Shown here in pieces: positions 23,461-35,413 of a DNA stretch of 64,000 bases. The notes under the pieces were generated by a model that made no database searches, had not been told where the DNA came from, and saw only the letters and a program-made list of their open reading frames with translations. Made by a program: the position numbers and the translations under genes. The stretch is from Acanthamoeba lenticulata (lineage: Eukaryota; Discosea; Longamoebia; Acanthamoebidae), in the NCBI GenBank assembly GCA_002179805.1, contig NAVB01000199.1, positions 1 to 64,000 on the forward strand, in the 5' to 3' direction. The first letter of the stretch is position 1. Each line of letters begins with the position of its first letter.

Positions 23461-24504
23461 ATGAGGCCACGCCTCCTTCCCCTCTTGGTGAGCGGTCGAA
23501 GTGCGACCGCATCGTGCCGAGGTTTAGCGACTGTGTCCGACCCCACTGCGGTAATTCTCGACGATGGGCAGGGCTCTGTGGTGCAGTATCATCGTGCGTT
23601 CCTTTCACCGGACGCCAGTCGACACTTGTTGGAGCTCTTTCTAGGAGGCGGACGCACCAGCGAGCACCAAGAAGAAGCGCTAGGCGTGGAGTGGGAGCGA
23701 GACACTCTTCGCCCGTACTCTGCACAGGCGCGAGAGGGCGCGCTGGTGCGGAGCTGGCAGAGAGCCCAGGCCACACGCGGCGTGGAGGAAGCCCCGCTAC
23801 CACGCCCTGTTTTGGCGGATGAAAGCAAGGAGAGGCCTCTCTTGACCCCACGACAAGTGTGCACGTTTGGAGATGAAGGTGCTTAGTCGAGTATGTCATG
23901 TGCCTTCATGCGCAGCCCGCTCATGCAACGCTCGGCCACCAGGCTTGCATTACACCTACACAAACATCACACGAGTGGGCAAGGGCTGGCCACCTGTCCT
24001 TGCCAGTCTGAAGGCGGACGTCGAGTGTCTTGCCCAGCAACACTTCAACTTCGTCTTCTGCAATCTTTATGCCGATGAGAACGAGTACATCGGCTGGTAT
24101 GTTGCCATTCTCGATCTCTCTTATCCATCATGTAGCTGGAAATATGACACTTCAACGACTCAGGCACCAGGACAAGGAAGAAGCCATCGTGAAGCACTCG
24201 ACGATTGCGACTGTCTCCTTGGGGTCCACGCGGCGCTTCTGCTTGCGCCATGACAAGACAAAGCACATCACTCAGGTGCCAGCAATCGCCTTTGGCACGG
24301 TGCTCTTACAGATGATTGTTGTTGACAAGCACTCTTTGCGCTGTGCCCCTCTTGTAGGTGATGCTGGAGGAAGGGAGCCTCTTATTGATGAAAGGCCGCG
24401 TGCAAGAGCGTTATCGACACTCGCTACCACGATCGCCAATCCCATGCGGCCCACGAGTTAGTCTCACGTTTAGGCTGTTGTCGACCCAGCGGCCCTCACG
24501 ATGA
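23461..24504 (+). CDS. AlkB-family 2OG-Fe(II) dioxygenase (ALKBH2/3 type)
   Basis: Four exons (23461-23878, 23943-24096, 24164-24275, 24358-24504) join to 831 nt, a 276-residue protein. The iron ligands are visible: His and Asp in WHQDKE (created by the exon 2/3 junction) and the distal His in RYRHSLPR. The 2-oxoglutarate Arg lies in GPRVSLTFR. FVFCNLYADENEYIGWH and TVSLGSTRRFCLRH match ALKBH2/3, which remove methyl groups from alkylated bases in DNA or RNA. The N-terminus MRPRLLPLLVSGRSATASCR is basic and acid-free, compatible with a mitochondrial presequence, though this is only inference. The start at 23461 sits about 200 bp after the ZNG1 stop. Confidence 0.9.
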
Positions 24505-24655
24505 ACCTTCACTCTGGCTCTTTTGTTGAGTCAACACGACTCTTTCTCTTGAGCACTTTTTCTTGTTCTTTTTTTCTTGCGCTTCGTTGGTGACGTGGCC
24601 CCGCTGGTGCGTCTTGGCAGACAGCAGGGCACTTTGTTGGCTGCTAGATTATTTC

Positions 24656-26810
24656 ATGGTAAGTGACCTCTTCGCTCGTGCTCGCTGAGCTATGGCAACT
24701 GATCCGGCGTCTTCAGGCGGCACGACGTCATAAACTCCAGCCATGCAAGCGGTCTGACTCTGTGCTGCACGCCCTGGCCGACGTGCAGAGTGGGCCCTTC
24801 CCACCGGTACGCGCTGTCCACTCGAGCACGTCGTCCAAAGGTTTGGTGACCCTCTTCCATCCATGTAAAACCAGCCCTCAGCTTTATGGGCGGACCAAAG
24901 CTGGCTGATGCGGCTGCCGTTGGTCGAGCAGTGGCTGAGTGCCATGTCGGTTGGCGCGTCCCCGAACGTGTACGTTGAGTAGTCGCGCTGTTGCGTCTTG
25001 GTAGACATCGTCTGATTTTCTCTTCATCTGCACCCAGCGAAGATGAGAACCAGGTGACCCCCTTTCACGTCGCGTGCGCGCAAGGCAACTGGCCGGTGGT
25101 CTTCTTCCTCGTGCAAGGAAAGCGCATAAGAAACATAAACGCTGCCGATAAGCAAGGCGAGACGCCGCTTCACTACGCCGCACAGCATGGCCACGAGGTC
25201 ATCGTCAAGTTGCTCTTGGCCCGTGGCGCCAGCCCAATGGCCGCCGGCAGGCGCGGCGACGTGTGCGATGTACGCTGCAGCAGAAGCAGCGGGTGCAAAT
25301 CGGGTCTCCTCAAACGCTGACCACACGGTGGTGAACCACAGGTGGCCTCAACAGCCGGGCATTACGAGCTGGCGGCGTGGATCAGACAATGGCGCTTTGC
25401 CAACTGTCCCATTCTCACCATGCCGCTCGATGTTTTAATCCACGTGATGGAACTGCTTGAACCCGTGGACCTGTGCGCCGTTGCGCAGACGTGCTCGGTG
25501 CTCTTTGTGTTGCTGGGCTCCTTGCAGAGATGAAGTCACCTAATTTGAGGCCATGTGTCTCACGCAGATCCTGAACGAGGTCAGCAGTCGCGACTGTGTG
25601 TGGCAGCAGTACTGCAATCCGCACTGGAATCGCTTGACCCAGAACGAGAACCAGTGGTGGAAGGAGCGCTACTTGTTGTGGCTACACGCTCTGCTGAAGC
25701 AGTATGGCAGGGCCCGTCAAGAAGGTTCAGTCAACCCACTCGCTGCAGCTGTTGCGCTTTATCTGTCTCAAGCCAGGGCCGGGGCGCTCACGTTCTACGC
25801 TGCGACCAGGCCGGTCACACCCGGCGGCGGAAACACTTGACACTTGTGACCTTCGCCTGCAGATAAGCATCGTGGGAGCAAAAGGTGTGGTCAGGTTTCT
25901 CAGCGCGAACGTGCGAGACAACGCCTAAAATTAATGCAACGTTGTTTTTGCTTTGCAGGCGTGGGCAAGACGGCCTTTCTCAACCGTTTCCTGTGGGACG
26001 AGTTCATTGATGGCGAGTGCTTTGCGGGCCATGCCGAGGTCGGGAGCAAGACCGCCGTCCGTGCTGGACAGCACACCAAAGTGCACGGTGCGTCGGTCGC
26101 ATGGCAGAACGAAGGTCTTGGCCAACAGTTGAAAGGCCGAGCCAAACAACCTCACCGAACGTTCACTGCAGTTGCCGTTTGCCCGACGCCCTGGCGGTTC
26201 CCGCAGCAACAGGCCAAACAAGGCGTGCTGCTGCTCTACGACGTGACCTGCCGCGACACGTTTACGAGCATCGGGCCTTTCCACAACCTTCTCGTCCAGG
26301 AATTGGCCGATAGCATGCCGACCACCTGGCTGGGTTCTCTGTTCCTCCCCCGCCCCATCTCTCGGACCCATTTCATCCCTGGGCTGTGCCTAACCGCCCG
26401 TGGCCGGGTGGTGGCTTGCTTGATGGCAGTTGGCACAAAGGCCGATGAGCCTGCGGCGTGCCGTCAGGTGACCGCTGGCGAAGGGCGGGCTCTGGCCCAG
26501 GCGTTGGGCGTCGCTGGTTGGTGCGAGGTGAGCAGCCTCGCCGACGCGGCGGGAGGTAAGCAGCCCACGACCTTTCTTCTCCACCCACAGGCTGGACCTC
26601 ACGAGTAGCGTGAACGGCCAAACAGTTTCGAACGCCTTTTTGGGACTAGTCGATCAGCTGGTCCTGGCCAGCAGGGCCTCAGCAGCTTCTTCAAGGAGGC
26701 CGCGACTGGGCGGGTGTTTCGTGCCACCTGGGTCGGTGTTCAACCGTCTCTATCAAGCTGCCCTCCTACGCCCCAAGCACAATCGGAGTTCATCACCATT
26801 ATCTACGTAG
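24656..26810 (+). CDS. Ankyrin / F-box / Ras-like GTPase fusion protein
   Basis: Exons from about 24720 to 26810 join in frame. The first exon or exons are uncertain; an ATG followed by a consensus donor lies at 24656. Ankyrin repeats: TPFHVACAQGNWPVVFFLV and TPLHYAAQHGHEVIVKLLL (25060-25240). An F-box follows at about 25420 (LDVLIHVMELLEPVDLCAVA). A GTPase domain starts at about 25864: ISIVGAKG is spliced to VGKTAFLNRF, giving the P-loop GAKGVGKT. Later come GVLLLYDVTCRDTF, G4-like VGTKAD and G5-like EVSSLAD. No DxxG (G3) motif is present where expected. The last exon encodes a helix and ends at TAG 26808-26810. Function unknown; the F-box suggests a ubiquitin-ligase adaptor with an atypical nucleotide-binding module. 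Confidence 0.7.
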
Positions 26811-27189
26811 CCAAGCGTGGTGGGGCCTGCAGAAGAACTTGTACGTAGCGGCGAGTAGGGCGGCCTTCGAGTTGCCTTGGACATGGGTGGCAGGCCGAAA
26901 CCTCCGTTTGGGATTGGTGTCGCCGCAACGCTTGCACGAAGGATGAATGCGCCAATGGCATTTTGGGGGCCAGAGATGTTGTGCCGCCGCAATTGGGTGC
27001 ACTCAACGCAACAACACTTTTGCGGAGGCCCGAGGCTCGGGTTGCTGTCGGTTTTATCCACTCCGGCCTATTGGCGGGCGAGTGTCGACAAGGTCGGAGT
27101 CTTTGCGTATCCTTCTTGGTGGGCACAACTCTCTGCTGGTCTCTACAAACGTCAAACTTCTAACACGCACGCGTGCGAACCTCGACCGA
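26811..27189. other. Intergenic, receptor promoter region
   Basis: Spacer of 379 bp between two plus-strand genes. Long overlapping frames exist on both strands, but none has a domain, a consistent start or splice context, so I treat them as GC-driven. No RNA gene seen. Confidence 0.45.
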
Positions 27190-30100
27190 ATGGCACGCCA
27201 CCCACAGACCGCTGTCGCCCGCTTGAGCGCCTGTCTGGTCTTGTTGCTCCTTGTTGGTACGGGGCCGCTTCTGTTTTGATGCATCAATCCTTCGCAGGCA
27301 AGACCTCGGGGTTGACTGTTGTGTGGTGGCCCTGTCCTCGGACAGCAGCTGGCTTCGCCAATGGTGTGGCGGTGTCGGGTGCTGGTGGTCCAACGCTCAC
27401 CCCTCTCATCACTGCGTGGTCATTTGCCTACCAGGTACTTCAACCTCTGTGCCTCCCACTACGTCTTCTTTAGGTCATCATATCATCATCTTTCCTTGTT
27501 TCCTTCTGGGGCCGAGATGTGGGAGACCCGCAAATTGGGCAGGAGTTGTGGTGGGAGACTTATTACCAATGGGCGTTTTCTCGGGCTGCCCACACCGCGT
27601 GGTGTTGACCTATCCTTACGTCCCTTATCATTGACCAGTACCACGAGGACACGACCACTTTGGCGTACACGGAGACCGCCAATGCGTCTGTGGCCCTCAC
27701 CCAGTTTGAGGAGGGCTTGGTTGACTTTGCGGCCTCCGACGTCTCCCTTGCCTCGAGCCAGTTGCCTGCGGGCGTGGTGCAACTGCCCATCATCGGTGCC
27801 CCATATCCTTTCTCTGCCTTATTTGTTTTTGTGCAGTTCGCTCAGCGGTTGTTTTTATTTTCTTTTTAGGAACCGGCATGGTGATTGGCTACCGCTGCAC
27901 GGCGCTCGCGAGCACAGACGTCCTCGTACGGTCAACGTTGCGCACGCTAATAATGACGAATTATTAATTCTCTTTTTTATTTGTTTTTATTATTCTTTTT
28001 TAATTTGTCGGTTCCCAAACCAGGTGCTCAACGGCTCCACGTTGGCCGCCATTTATCTGGGCCAAATCACTTCGTGGCGTGACCCGGCCATCTTGGCGCT
28101 GAACACTCCAGCGCTCCAAGCGAAGCTTCCAGACGCCAACATCTCGATGGCGTTCCTCGGCAGCGACGTCACCGGAGTGAGCGACTTTTTCGCCCGGGCC
28201 CTCTCCAACTTCAGCTCTGATTTTGCGTCGGCCTACGCTGCTGCGGGCTCGGCCCGCTTCCGGGGACTCCCGCCTTACGCAGAAGGCCGAGCCACGGACC
28301 TCCCCAATCCCAGCTCACGCATTACGTATCTCAAGGTACACTGATGTGCCGCCCCGTGGTTCTCCTTCAGCTCTGCAGAGGATAGCCGTGTGCTGATGAA
28401 GGGCATCACGCACACAGACGGTGGACAACAGCATCATGTATATTCGACTCGTGGACGCACAAAACAACAGTCTGCCCTTTGCCTCGATGATCAACCGCGC
28501 CGGAGCGCTGGTCACGGCCTCGACTACAACTGTACAGAACGCGATGGAAGACTTCCGTAGCAACGTCGCGGCAGGTGACGATCCCCAATACATAAACTTT
28601 TTTTGCTTTTTTTTCGGTTTTTATTTTTCAATTTATTGAATCATTTCTAACCATCTCGGTTATCTCCATCAGACCAACTCACGGGGGACATCATCAACGG
28701 CAACGGCGCGTCGTCGTGGCCCATGAGCTACATCAGCTACGTCCAGGTCTATCAGAACTTCACCACCTCGGACTGTACATATGTTCAACAGCTGCTCACC
28801 GTCCTCAGCTGGACCCAGGTGCGCGTCGTCGCCACCATCATCCTCTTATTCGACTGCCTCTGGCCTCAAAAACTGACGCACGCAATTGCCCTGTTGTTGT
28901 TGTGGACAGGTGAACGATCAAGCGTCGTCGACAGCAAACAATCTGGGCTACACCTCGCTCTCGACCATGTACAAGCGACGGCTCATCGACCTGCTGGGCA
29001 CCGTCATCTGCAACGGCGTTCAGGCGCTGGACACAGCCTTCATCCTCGGCTCCGGCGCGCCCTTCTCCGTCATGCAGGCCTGGGCCGACGGCTACGGCGT
29101 CAGCCAGCTCAAGGTCAAGTACTTTTCCGTCAGCACCCAGGCCGGCATCAACGCCATGGCCAGCGGTACCGCGCTCTCCCTTGTCCTCTCTCTGGCAAGA
29201 CATTGACCAACAGCGTCCCGCAATCACAGGCGACGTGGACTTTGGCACGACGAGCACGGGCCTCACGCCCGCCCAACAGGCCCTGATGCCCGACGTGCAG
29301 ACGGCGCCCGTCTTTGGCTTTGCCTACGTCTTTGCCTACAACGTACGTCCATCCTCACCACATGAGATGTCGCCTCGCGGGTCGAAGGGCTGCTGACTTC
29401 ATCATGCGCTTTTGCAGATCCCTGAGCTGATCAACTCGGGAAGCCTGCTGCTCGACTACCAGACCGTGAGCGACATCTACCTCAACAAGATCCAGAACTG
29501 GCGCCATGAGAACATCACCAGGCTGAACGAGGGCCTCGAGTTGCCTGACCAGCCCATCACGGTCTTTTACATCTCCGTGTCGTCGGTCGTCATGCAGGTC
29601 CTCAGCACGACGCTCTCGGCCACCGTCCCCGAGTGGAAGGAGCGGATTGGCATCACCACCAACATGAGCGGCCTGCCTGTGGTGTTGGACTCGTCGCGCG
29701 GGTCAATCGGTTCGTTTCATTTTTGAATATCAATCATTTTATTCTTTATTCATTTTTAATGGTGCGCAGGCGTGCCGGGCCTGACGGCGATGCCGCTGAT
29801 GAGCAAGACCTCGTACTCGTTTATCACATGGACCAGCTTCCAGGTCTTCTCCACCCGAACGGTCAAGGCCGCGTCGCTCACGAATCCCGCCGGCAACGTC
29901 GTTTCGCCGACGACGGGCGCGATCCTGTCGGCCATCAACGACTTTAGCAGCGACCTGTCGAACAGCATCCTGCTGCTCGGCCCGGGCGCCGACAGCTGGC
30001 CCATGGTGACCTACTCCCAGTGGATGCTGCACACGCGCACCATGCAGGACTGCAACAAGGCCACCGCCCTCGTGAATTGGATCTACTGGTACCGCACTCT

Positions 30101-33100
30101 TCTCTTGGTCTGGTCATGATCGGGCCATGTGCCTGACCCACCACGTGATTGCTGCAGGGCTCAAACGGACTCGAACGCCTTGACGATCGCCGAGAAGTAC
30201 GTCCCTTGCCCTTGCAGCCTTCGCTTTTGGCTTTTCTTTTCTTTTGTTTTGTTTCTTTCTTTTCTTTTCTTTTGCATTCAAAAATCAAAGAGTAACAAAA
30301 ACAACTTGTGTGTGGTTGTGCAGCAACTGGGTGGCCGTGACGGCGAGCGTGCCGCTCCTGCGGCGGTCCCTTCTGAACCTGCTGACCAACGTGACCTGCA
30401 ATGGCAAGGCGTCGAGCTACCTGGCTTCCTGCTGGGCCGACGGCGAGCTCTGCTCGGGCCACGGCACTTGCACCACCGCCGGTGTATGCACCTGCGACTC
30501 GGGTACAGCCCCCCAGCCTCAGCAGCCACGCTTGGCCCTCCTCTTTTTTCTTCTCTTCAACGGCATTCCTGCTTACCTGCGTCCGCTCGTCGGTCCCAGG
30601 CTGGCACGGCACGCTGTGTCAGGATGAACAGGGGTCGAGCGACTCCCTGTCCACAGGTACGCCCAGCCCCCATGATAACGATCAAAATGCTTTATTTATG
30701 AATTATTTTATTTATTGTATTTCTTTGTATTTATTTATATTTTATTTATGATGTATATTTCAGGGGCCATCCTGGGCATCGCGCTGGGCATCATCATCCC
30801 CGTGGCCTGCTGTCTGCTGCTGGGACTGCTTCTGGCTCTGTTCGTGATGATGCTCTACACGCGCTACAAGATCCGCCAGCGGAACGAGTGGGAGATCGAC
30901 TTCAACGAGCTCGACATGGGCGACCAGATCGGCCTGGGCGCCTTTGGCCGCGTGCACAAGGCCGTGTGGAAGGGCACCGAGGTGGCCGTCAAGATCATGG
31001 CCTCGGAGACCGTGTCGCGCGAGATGGAGCGCAACTTCCGGGAGGAGGTGCGCGTAATGACCGCCCTGCGCCACCCCAACGTGGTCCTCTTCATGGCGGC
31101 CTGCACCAAGCCTCCGCGCATGTGCATCGTCATGGAGTTCATGGCCCTCGGCTCGATGTATGACGTACGTTCGCTTTCTTTTCGCTCTTCGCTCTTTCCT
31201 TCGTTATTTTTATTTTCTTATTATTTTGTATTTAAAAAATTAAGTCTCACCTCCTGATTGGCAGTTGCTGCACAACGAGTTGATCCCGGACTTGCCCTTC
31301 GCGCTGCGGAACAAGATGGCCTACCAGGCAGCCAAGGGCATGCACTTCCTCCATTCGTCGGGCATCGTGCACCGCGACCTCAAGTCACTCAACCTCCTGC
31401 TCGACGCCAAGTGGAACGTCAAGGTCTCCGACTTTGGCCTCACGCGGTTCCGCGAGGAGTTTAAGCAGAACGACGCCAAGCAGCTCCAGGGCAGCGTCCA
31501 CTGGACCGCCCCCGAGATCCTCAACGAGAGCATGGACGCCGACTTGATGATGGCCGACGTCTACTCGTTTGGCATCATCATGTGGGAGCTCTGCACCCGG
31601 CAGCAGCCCTACGTGGGCATGAGGTTCGTTTTTGTCCTGCTCCTTCTTCTTTTCGTCTTCTTCTTGCCGGTGTTCACACGCCAGTGCTTCGTGTTGCTGC
31701 AGTGCGGCGGCCGTGGCGGTCGCGGTGATCCGAGACAATTTGAGGCCGCCGATGCCGACCGACGACCCGACCCTCCCGGCCGAGTTCTTGGAGCTCATCC
31801 GCACGTGCTGGCACGCGGATCCCTCGTTCCGCCCGTCTTTCCTCGTACGTGCCCTCATTCCCCTTCCATTTTCTATTATTTTAATTGAAAAAAAAACGCA
31901 ATTTAGATTGATTTTTCTAATTCATCCAATACTTTTTTTTGTACAATGCAGGAATTGATGACCCGCCTGAGCGCGATGGGCGGTGATACGGGCATGTCGT
32001 CGTTCACCCGGAGCTCGTCGTCTTCGGGCAACAACGGCTCGAGTAACTTTGCGTCGTGGTCGCTGCCGTCGGCGACGATGTCCAACTCGGCGAGCCACTC
32101 GAGCGCGTCCTCCACGTCCGACGGCGGTGGCGACGTGCACGGCTCGAGCTCGTCCGGCGGCGGCGGACTGGCGGCGGCGGTGGCCGGCGAGGCCATGCGG
32201 GCGCCCGAGGGCGAGATCGCAATCGTGTTCTCGGACATCACGCGCGCGGCCTCGCTCTGGGAATTCGACCCGGCGGCCATGCGCGATGCCACGCTGACCC
32301 ACAACGAGGTGCTGCGGTCGCTGCTCAAGAAGCACCGCGGCTACGAGGTCGTGTTCATCCGCGACCGCAACAGCGGCGAGGGCTCCTTCTGCCTGGCCTT
32401 CCAGCACGCCGCCGACGCCATGGAGTGGTGCATGGAGGCCCAGCAGGAGCTGCTCAAGGTCGAGTGGCCCGCCGCGCTGCTCGAGCACCCGGGTGCCGCC
32501 GAGGAGTGGAGCGATGTCGACGACCGCGTGCTGTTCAAGGGCCTCCGCGTGCGCATGGGCGTCCACGTCGGCCAGCCCCGCACCGTGCGAGACCCAATGA
32601 CCCGCCGCGTCGAGTACATCGGCCCGGTCGTCAACGCCGCCGCCCGGATCACGGCCCTTACCCACGGCGGCCAGATCGTCCTCTCCGAGGCCGCCTACAC
32701 CAAGGTCAAGGACTCGGCCCTCGCTCGAGAGGACGCCAAGCGCTTCGTCTGCCTCGGTCGCTTCGAGATGCCCGACGCCGCCCGCGGTACGTCCCCGGCT
32801 TCCTCGTCTTCCTCGCTGTTGTTGTTGTCGTCGTCGGTCACTTGGGCTGGCCTGACCGTCAAACAATGCCAGGCGTGAGGCTGTTTGAGCTGAAGCCGCG
32901 CGGGCTCGAGGGCCGCTTCTTTGGCGGGATCACGCTCTACCCCAACAAGGACTCGGACCAGAGCTCGTCGGCCTCGGGCGGGACCGCGCAGTCGCAGCCC
33001 GCCGACGACCTCCACGACGGCGGCGAGCAGGAGCCCGCGACGCAGGGCCGGACCTTCTCGCCGCGCGCCGTCGTCAACGAGGAGCTGCAGGCCGTGGTCG

Positions 33101-34038
33101 GCGAAGGGTGCGTGCCCCTCGAGCCTTTTTTTTGAATTCAAACGACTTACCGCCGTTCTCTTGTTGTGCCCAGAATGATGTTCAAGGAGGACAACTTCTT
33201 GACGTCGGCCAATCTGTGCCGATGGGTCATCGACTTCAACGAGATCTCACTGGGCAAGCAGATCGGGCTCGGCTCCTACGGCGTGGTCTACCGCGGCAAG
33301 TGGAAGGGCGTCGAGGTGGCCACCAAGCGCTTCCTGAATCAGAAGCTCGACGAGCGGCGCATGCTCGAGTTCCGCGCCGAGATGGCCTTTTTGGCCGAGC
33401 TGCACCACCCCAACATCGTGCTCTTCATCGGCGCGTGCGTCAAGCGGCCCAACCTGTGCATCGTGACCGAGTTCGTCAAGAACGGCAGCTTGAGCGACTT
33501 GCTGCGCGACGGCTCGGTCAAGCTGTCGTGGCGCCAGCGGGTGTCCATGCTCCGCAGCGCGGCGCTGGGCATCAACTACCTCCACTCGCTGCACCCGGTC
33601 ATCGTGCACCGCGACCTCAAGCCCTCCAACATGCTCGTCGACGAGAACTGGAACGTCAAGGTGGCCGACTTTGGCTTTGCGCGGATCAAGGAGGAGAACG
33701 CGACGATGACCCGCTGCGGCACACCCTGCTGGACGGCGCCCGAGGTCATTCGCGGCGAGAAGTACGACGAGCGGGCCGACGTGTTCTCGTTCGGCATCAT
33801 CATGTGGGAGGTCCTGACGAGGAAGCAGCCCTATGCCGGGCGCAACTTCATGGGCGTCTCGCTCGACGTGCTCGAGGGCCGCCGGCCGGCCGTTCCGCAC
33901 GACTGCGCGCCCGCCTACAAGAAGCTCATGAAGAAGTGCTGGCACGGCTCGCCTGACAAGCGCCCCTCCATGGAGGACATCGTCGCCCAACTTGACCACC
34001 TCCTCGGCAACAACGATAACGACAACGCTGCGGTTTAG
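27190..34038 (+). CDS. Receptor: tandem PstS-like domains, EGF, TM, kinase, class III cyclase, kinase
   Basis: Signal peptide from ATG 27190 (MARHPQTAVARLSACLVLLL). Two periplasmic-binding-type (PstS-like) domains follow, one starting at VSGAGGPTLTPLITAW (about 27375) and one at ILGSGAPFSVMQAW (about 29050). An EGF-like module CSGHGTCTTAGVCTC sits near 30450-30500. The TM helix is at 30770-30860. Kinase 1 (30900-31850) has GLGAFGRVHKAVWKG, VAVKIM, VHRDLKSLN and DFGLTRF. The cyclase (32200-32800) has IVFSDITRAASLWE and GPVVNAAARITAL. Kinase 2 (33235-34000) has GLGSYGVVYRGKWKG, VATKRF, VHRDLKPSN and DFGFAR. Both kinases look catalytically complete and TKL-like. The layout implies an extracellular ligand, perhaps phosphate or another oxyanion, coupled to phosphorylation and cyclic nucleotide output; ligand and product are inference. 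At least 14 introns. Confidence 0.88.
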
Positions 34039-34658
34039 GCTTGTACATTATGTGAGAAATACAGATACACTTGGCATTGACCAACAGAAATATTACACAA
34101 TGGTGCAAGAGTTGCAACGGTCCTGACTCTCTCGAGGAGACGATTAGGACTCAGGATAAGACAATCACCCACTCTCTAAAGGAGATAGACGAGCAGGCAA
34201 CGATGATCGCTTCTCGCAAGGAGACAGGCAAGACGCAAGCGAAGGGCGTTGGTGCCCTCGAAAGAACGGTGAAGACCCTCAAGAGGAAACGTTATCGACG
34301 AAGGCAGACGAACGAGAGGTCCACTCCAAGAGAGACTAAAAGCTTTGTGTTTTGCTCGGCTATGCAAGTTGCAGCCAGCTAATTGCGTGCGCACCACCAG
34401 GCTAAGGAACAGGCCGAGCAGGAGGAGAAGGAAGGAGAAATGGACGAAGAGGAAGCGGAGGAAGGAAAAACTGAGCAATTTAGAGACAGACTATCAAGCG
34501 GTCGGGTTGAGCGGCTCCTCGGTGGTGGCGATATCGCTACAAGGTAATCGTGCAAATAAAAAAAAGCATAACCCCAGCGGGCGGCGCCCCGACCTCGGCC
34601 ACCACCATCGCCATGAAGATAACAGCAGTGGCCGTGGTGGCAGGCAGGTCTCTCCCTC
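34039..34658 (+). other. Spacer with a possible small charged coiled-coil ORF
   Basis: Between the receptor stop and the Rap-like stop. A plus-strand frame from about 34056 to 34340 reads as charged coiled coil (EETIRTQDKTITHSLKEIDE). With an intron from GT at about 34346 to AG at about 34401 it joins KEQAEQEEKEGEMDEEEAEE and ends at a stop near 34545. There is no ATG before 34203 and codon use is less GC-rich than neighbouring genes. It could be a small gene, a decayed fragment or chance. No domain recognised. Confidence 0.25.
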
Positions 34659-35413
34659 TTAGAAGAGGGAGCACTTCTTCTTCTTGGGCGGCTCGGCCTT
34701 GGCAGCCTTGTCGGGGTGAGCATCTCGCCAGCTGTTGATCTCCTTGACCACGGCGATGAAGGACTCGTTGACGTTGTGGTTGGTCTTGGCCGACACCTCG
34801 AAGAAGGGCGAGCGGCGCTCCTTGGCCCACTGCTCGCCCTTCTCCTTGGGCACCTCGCGCTGGTCCTCGAGATCGCACTTGTTGCCGATCAGCACCATCG
34901 GCATCTCCATCCCGTGTACCCGCTGGATGCGGGTGTGGAGGTCGTTGATGAGCTTGAAGGTCGTTGGCGACGTGATGGAGTAGACCAGCACGAAGCCGTG
35001 GCCGTTCTTCATGAACTGGTCGACCAGGGCTGTGTACTCCTCCTGACCGGCCGTGTCCATGATGTCGAGCGTGCAGGCCACACCGTCGACTTCGAGTTGT
35101 TTCCTGCGCGTTGGTCAGAAAACGACAATTTTGTCTACAGAAAAAAAAGAACGAAACGAAAGCGAAGATGGAGAAAAAAGAGGGAGTAACCAACCGGTAG
35201 GAGTCCTCGATGGTGGGGTCGTAGCGCGTGAGGAACTTCCCATGTGCGAACTGATTTGTTGATTAAATCGATCGTTAATAATTGTGACAAGAAAACAAAT
35301 CAAAAGATTGGGGTTGCAAGAAGAGAACCAGGGGACCGTACCTGTACAGTAACGGCGCTCTTACCCACGCCACCCGCGCCCATAACCACCAACGTGTATT
35401 CTCTGTGGGCCAT
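34659..35413 (-). CDS. Rap/Ras-family small GTPase
   Basis: Three exons (35413-35342, 35250-35195, 35103-34659) give 190 residues. G1 is GAGGVGKSAVTVQ, the effector loop YDPTIEDSYRK spans the exon 2/3 junction, G3 is DTAGQEEY, G4 NKCD and G5 SAK. TALVDQFMKNGHGFVLVYSI resembles Rap more than Ras. The C-terminus is a lysine cluster followed by CSLF, a CaaX box whose Phe favours geranylgeranylation, so membrane attachment is expected. Rap proteins in amoebae control adhesion and cytoskeleton; that role is inference. All residues needed for GTP binding and hydrolysis are present. Confidence 0.93.

Noticed and set aside
26877..27473. 198-codon plus-strand open frame
   Set aside because: Its first half is intergenic with no domain and non-ATG start context; only its last part overlaps a real receptor exon.
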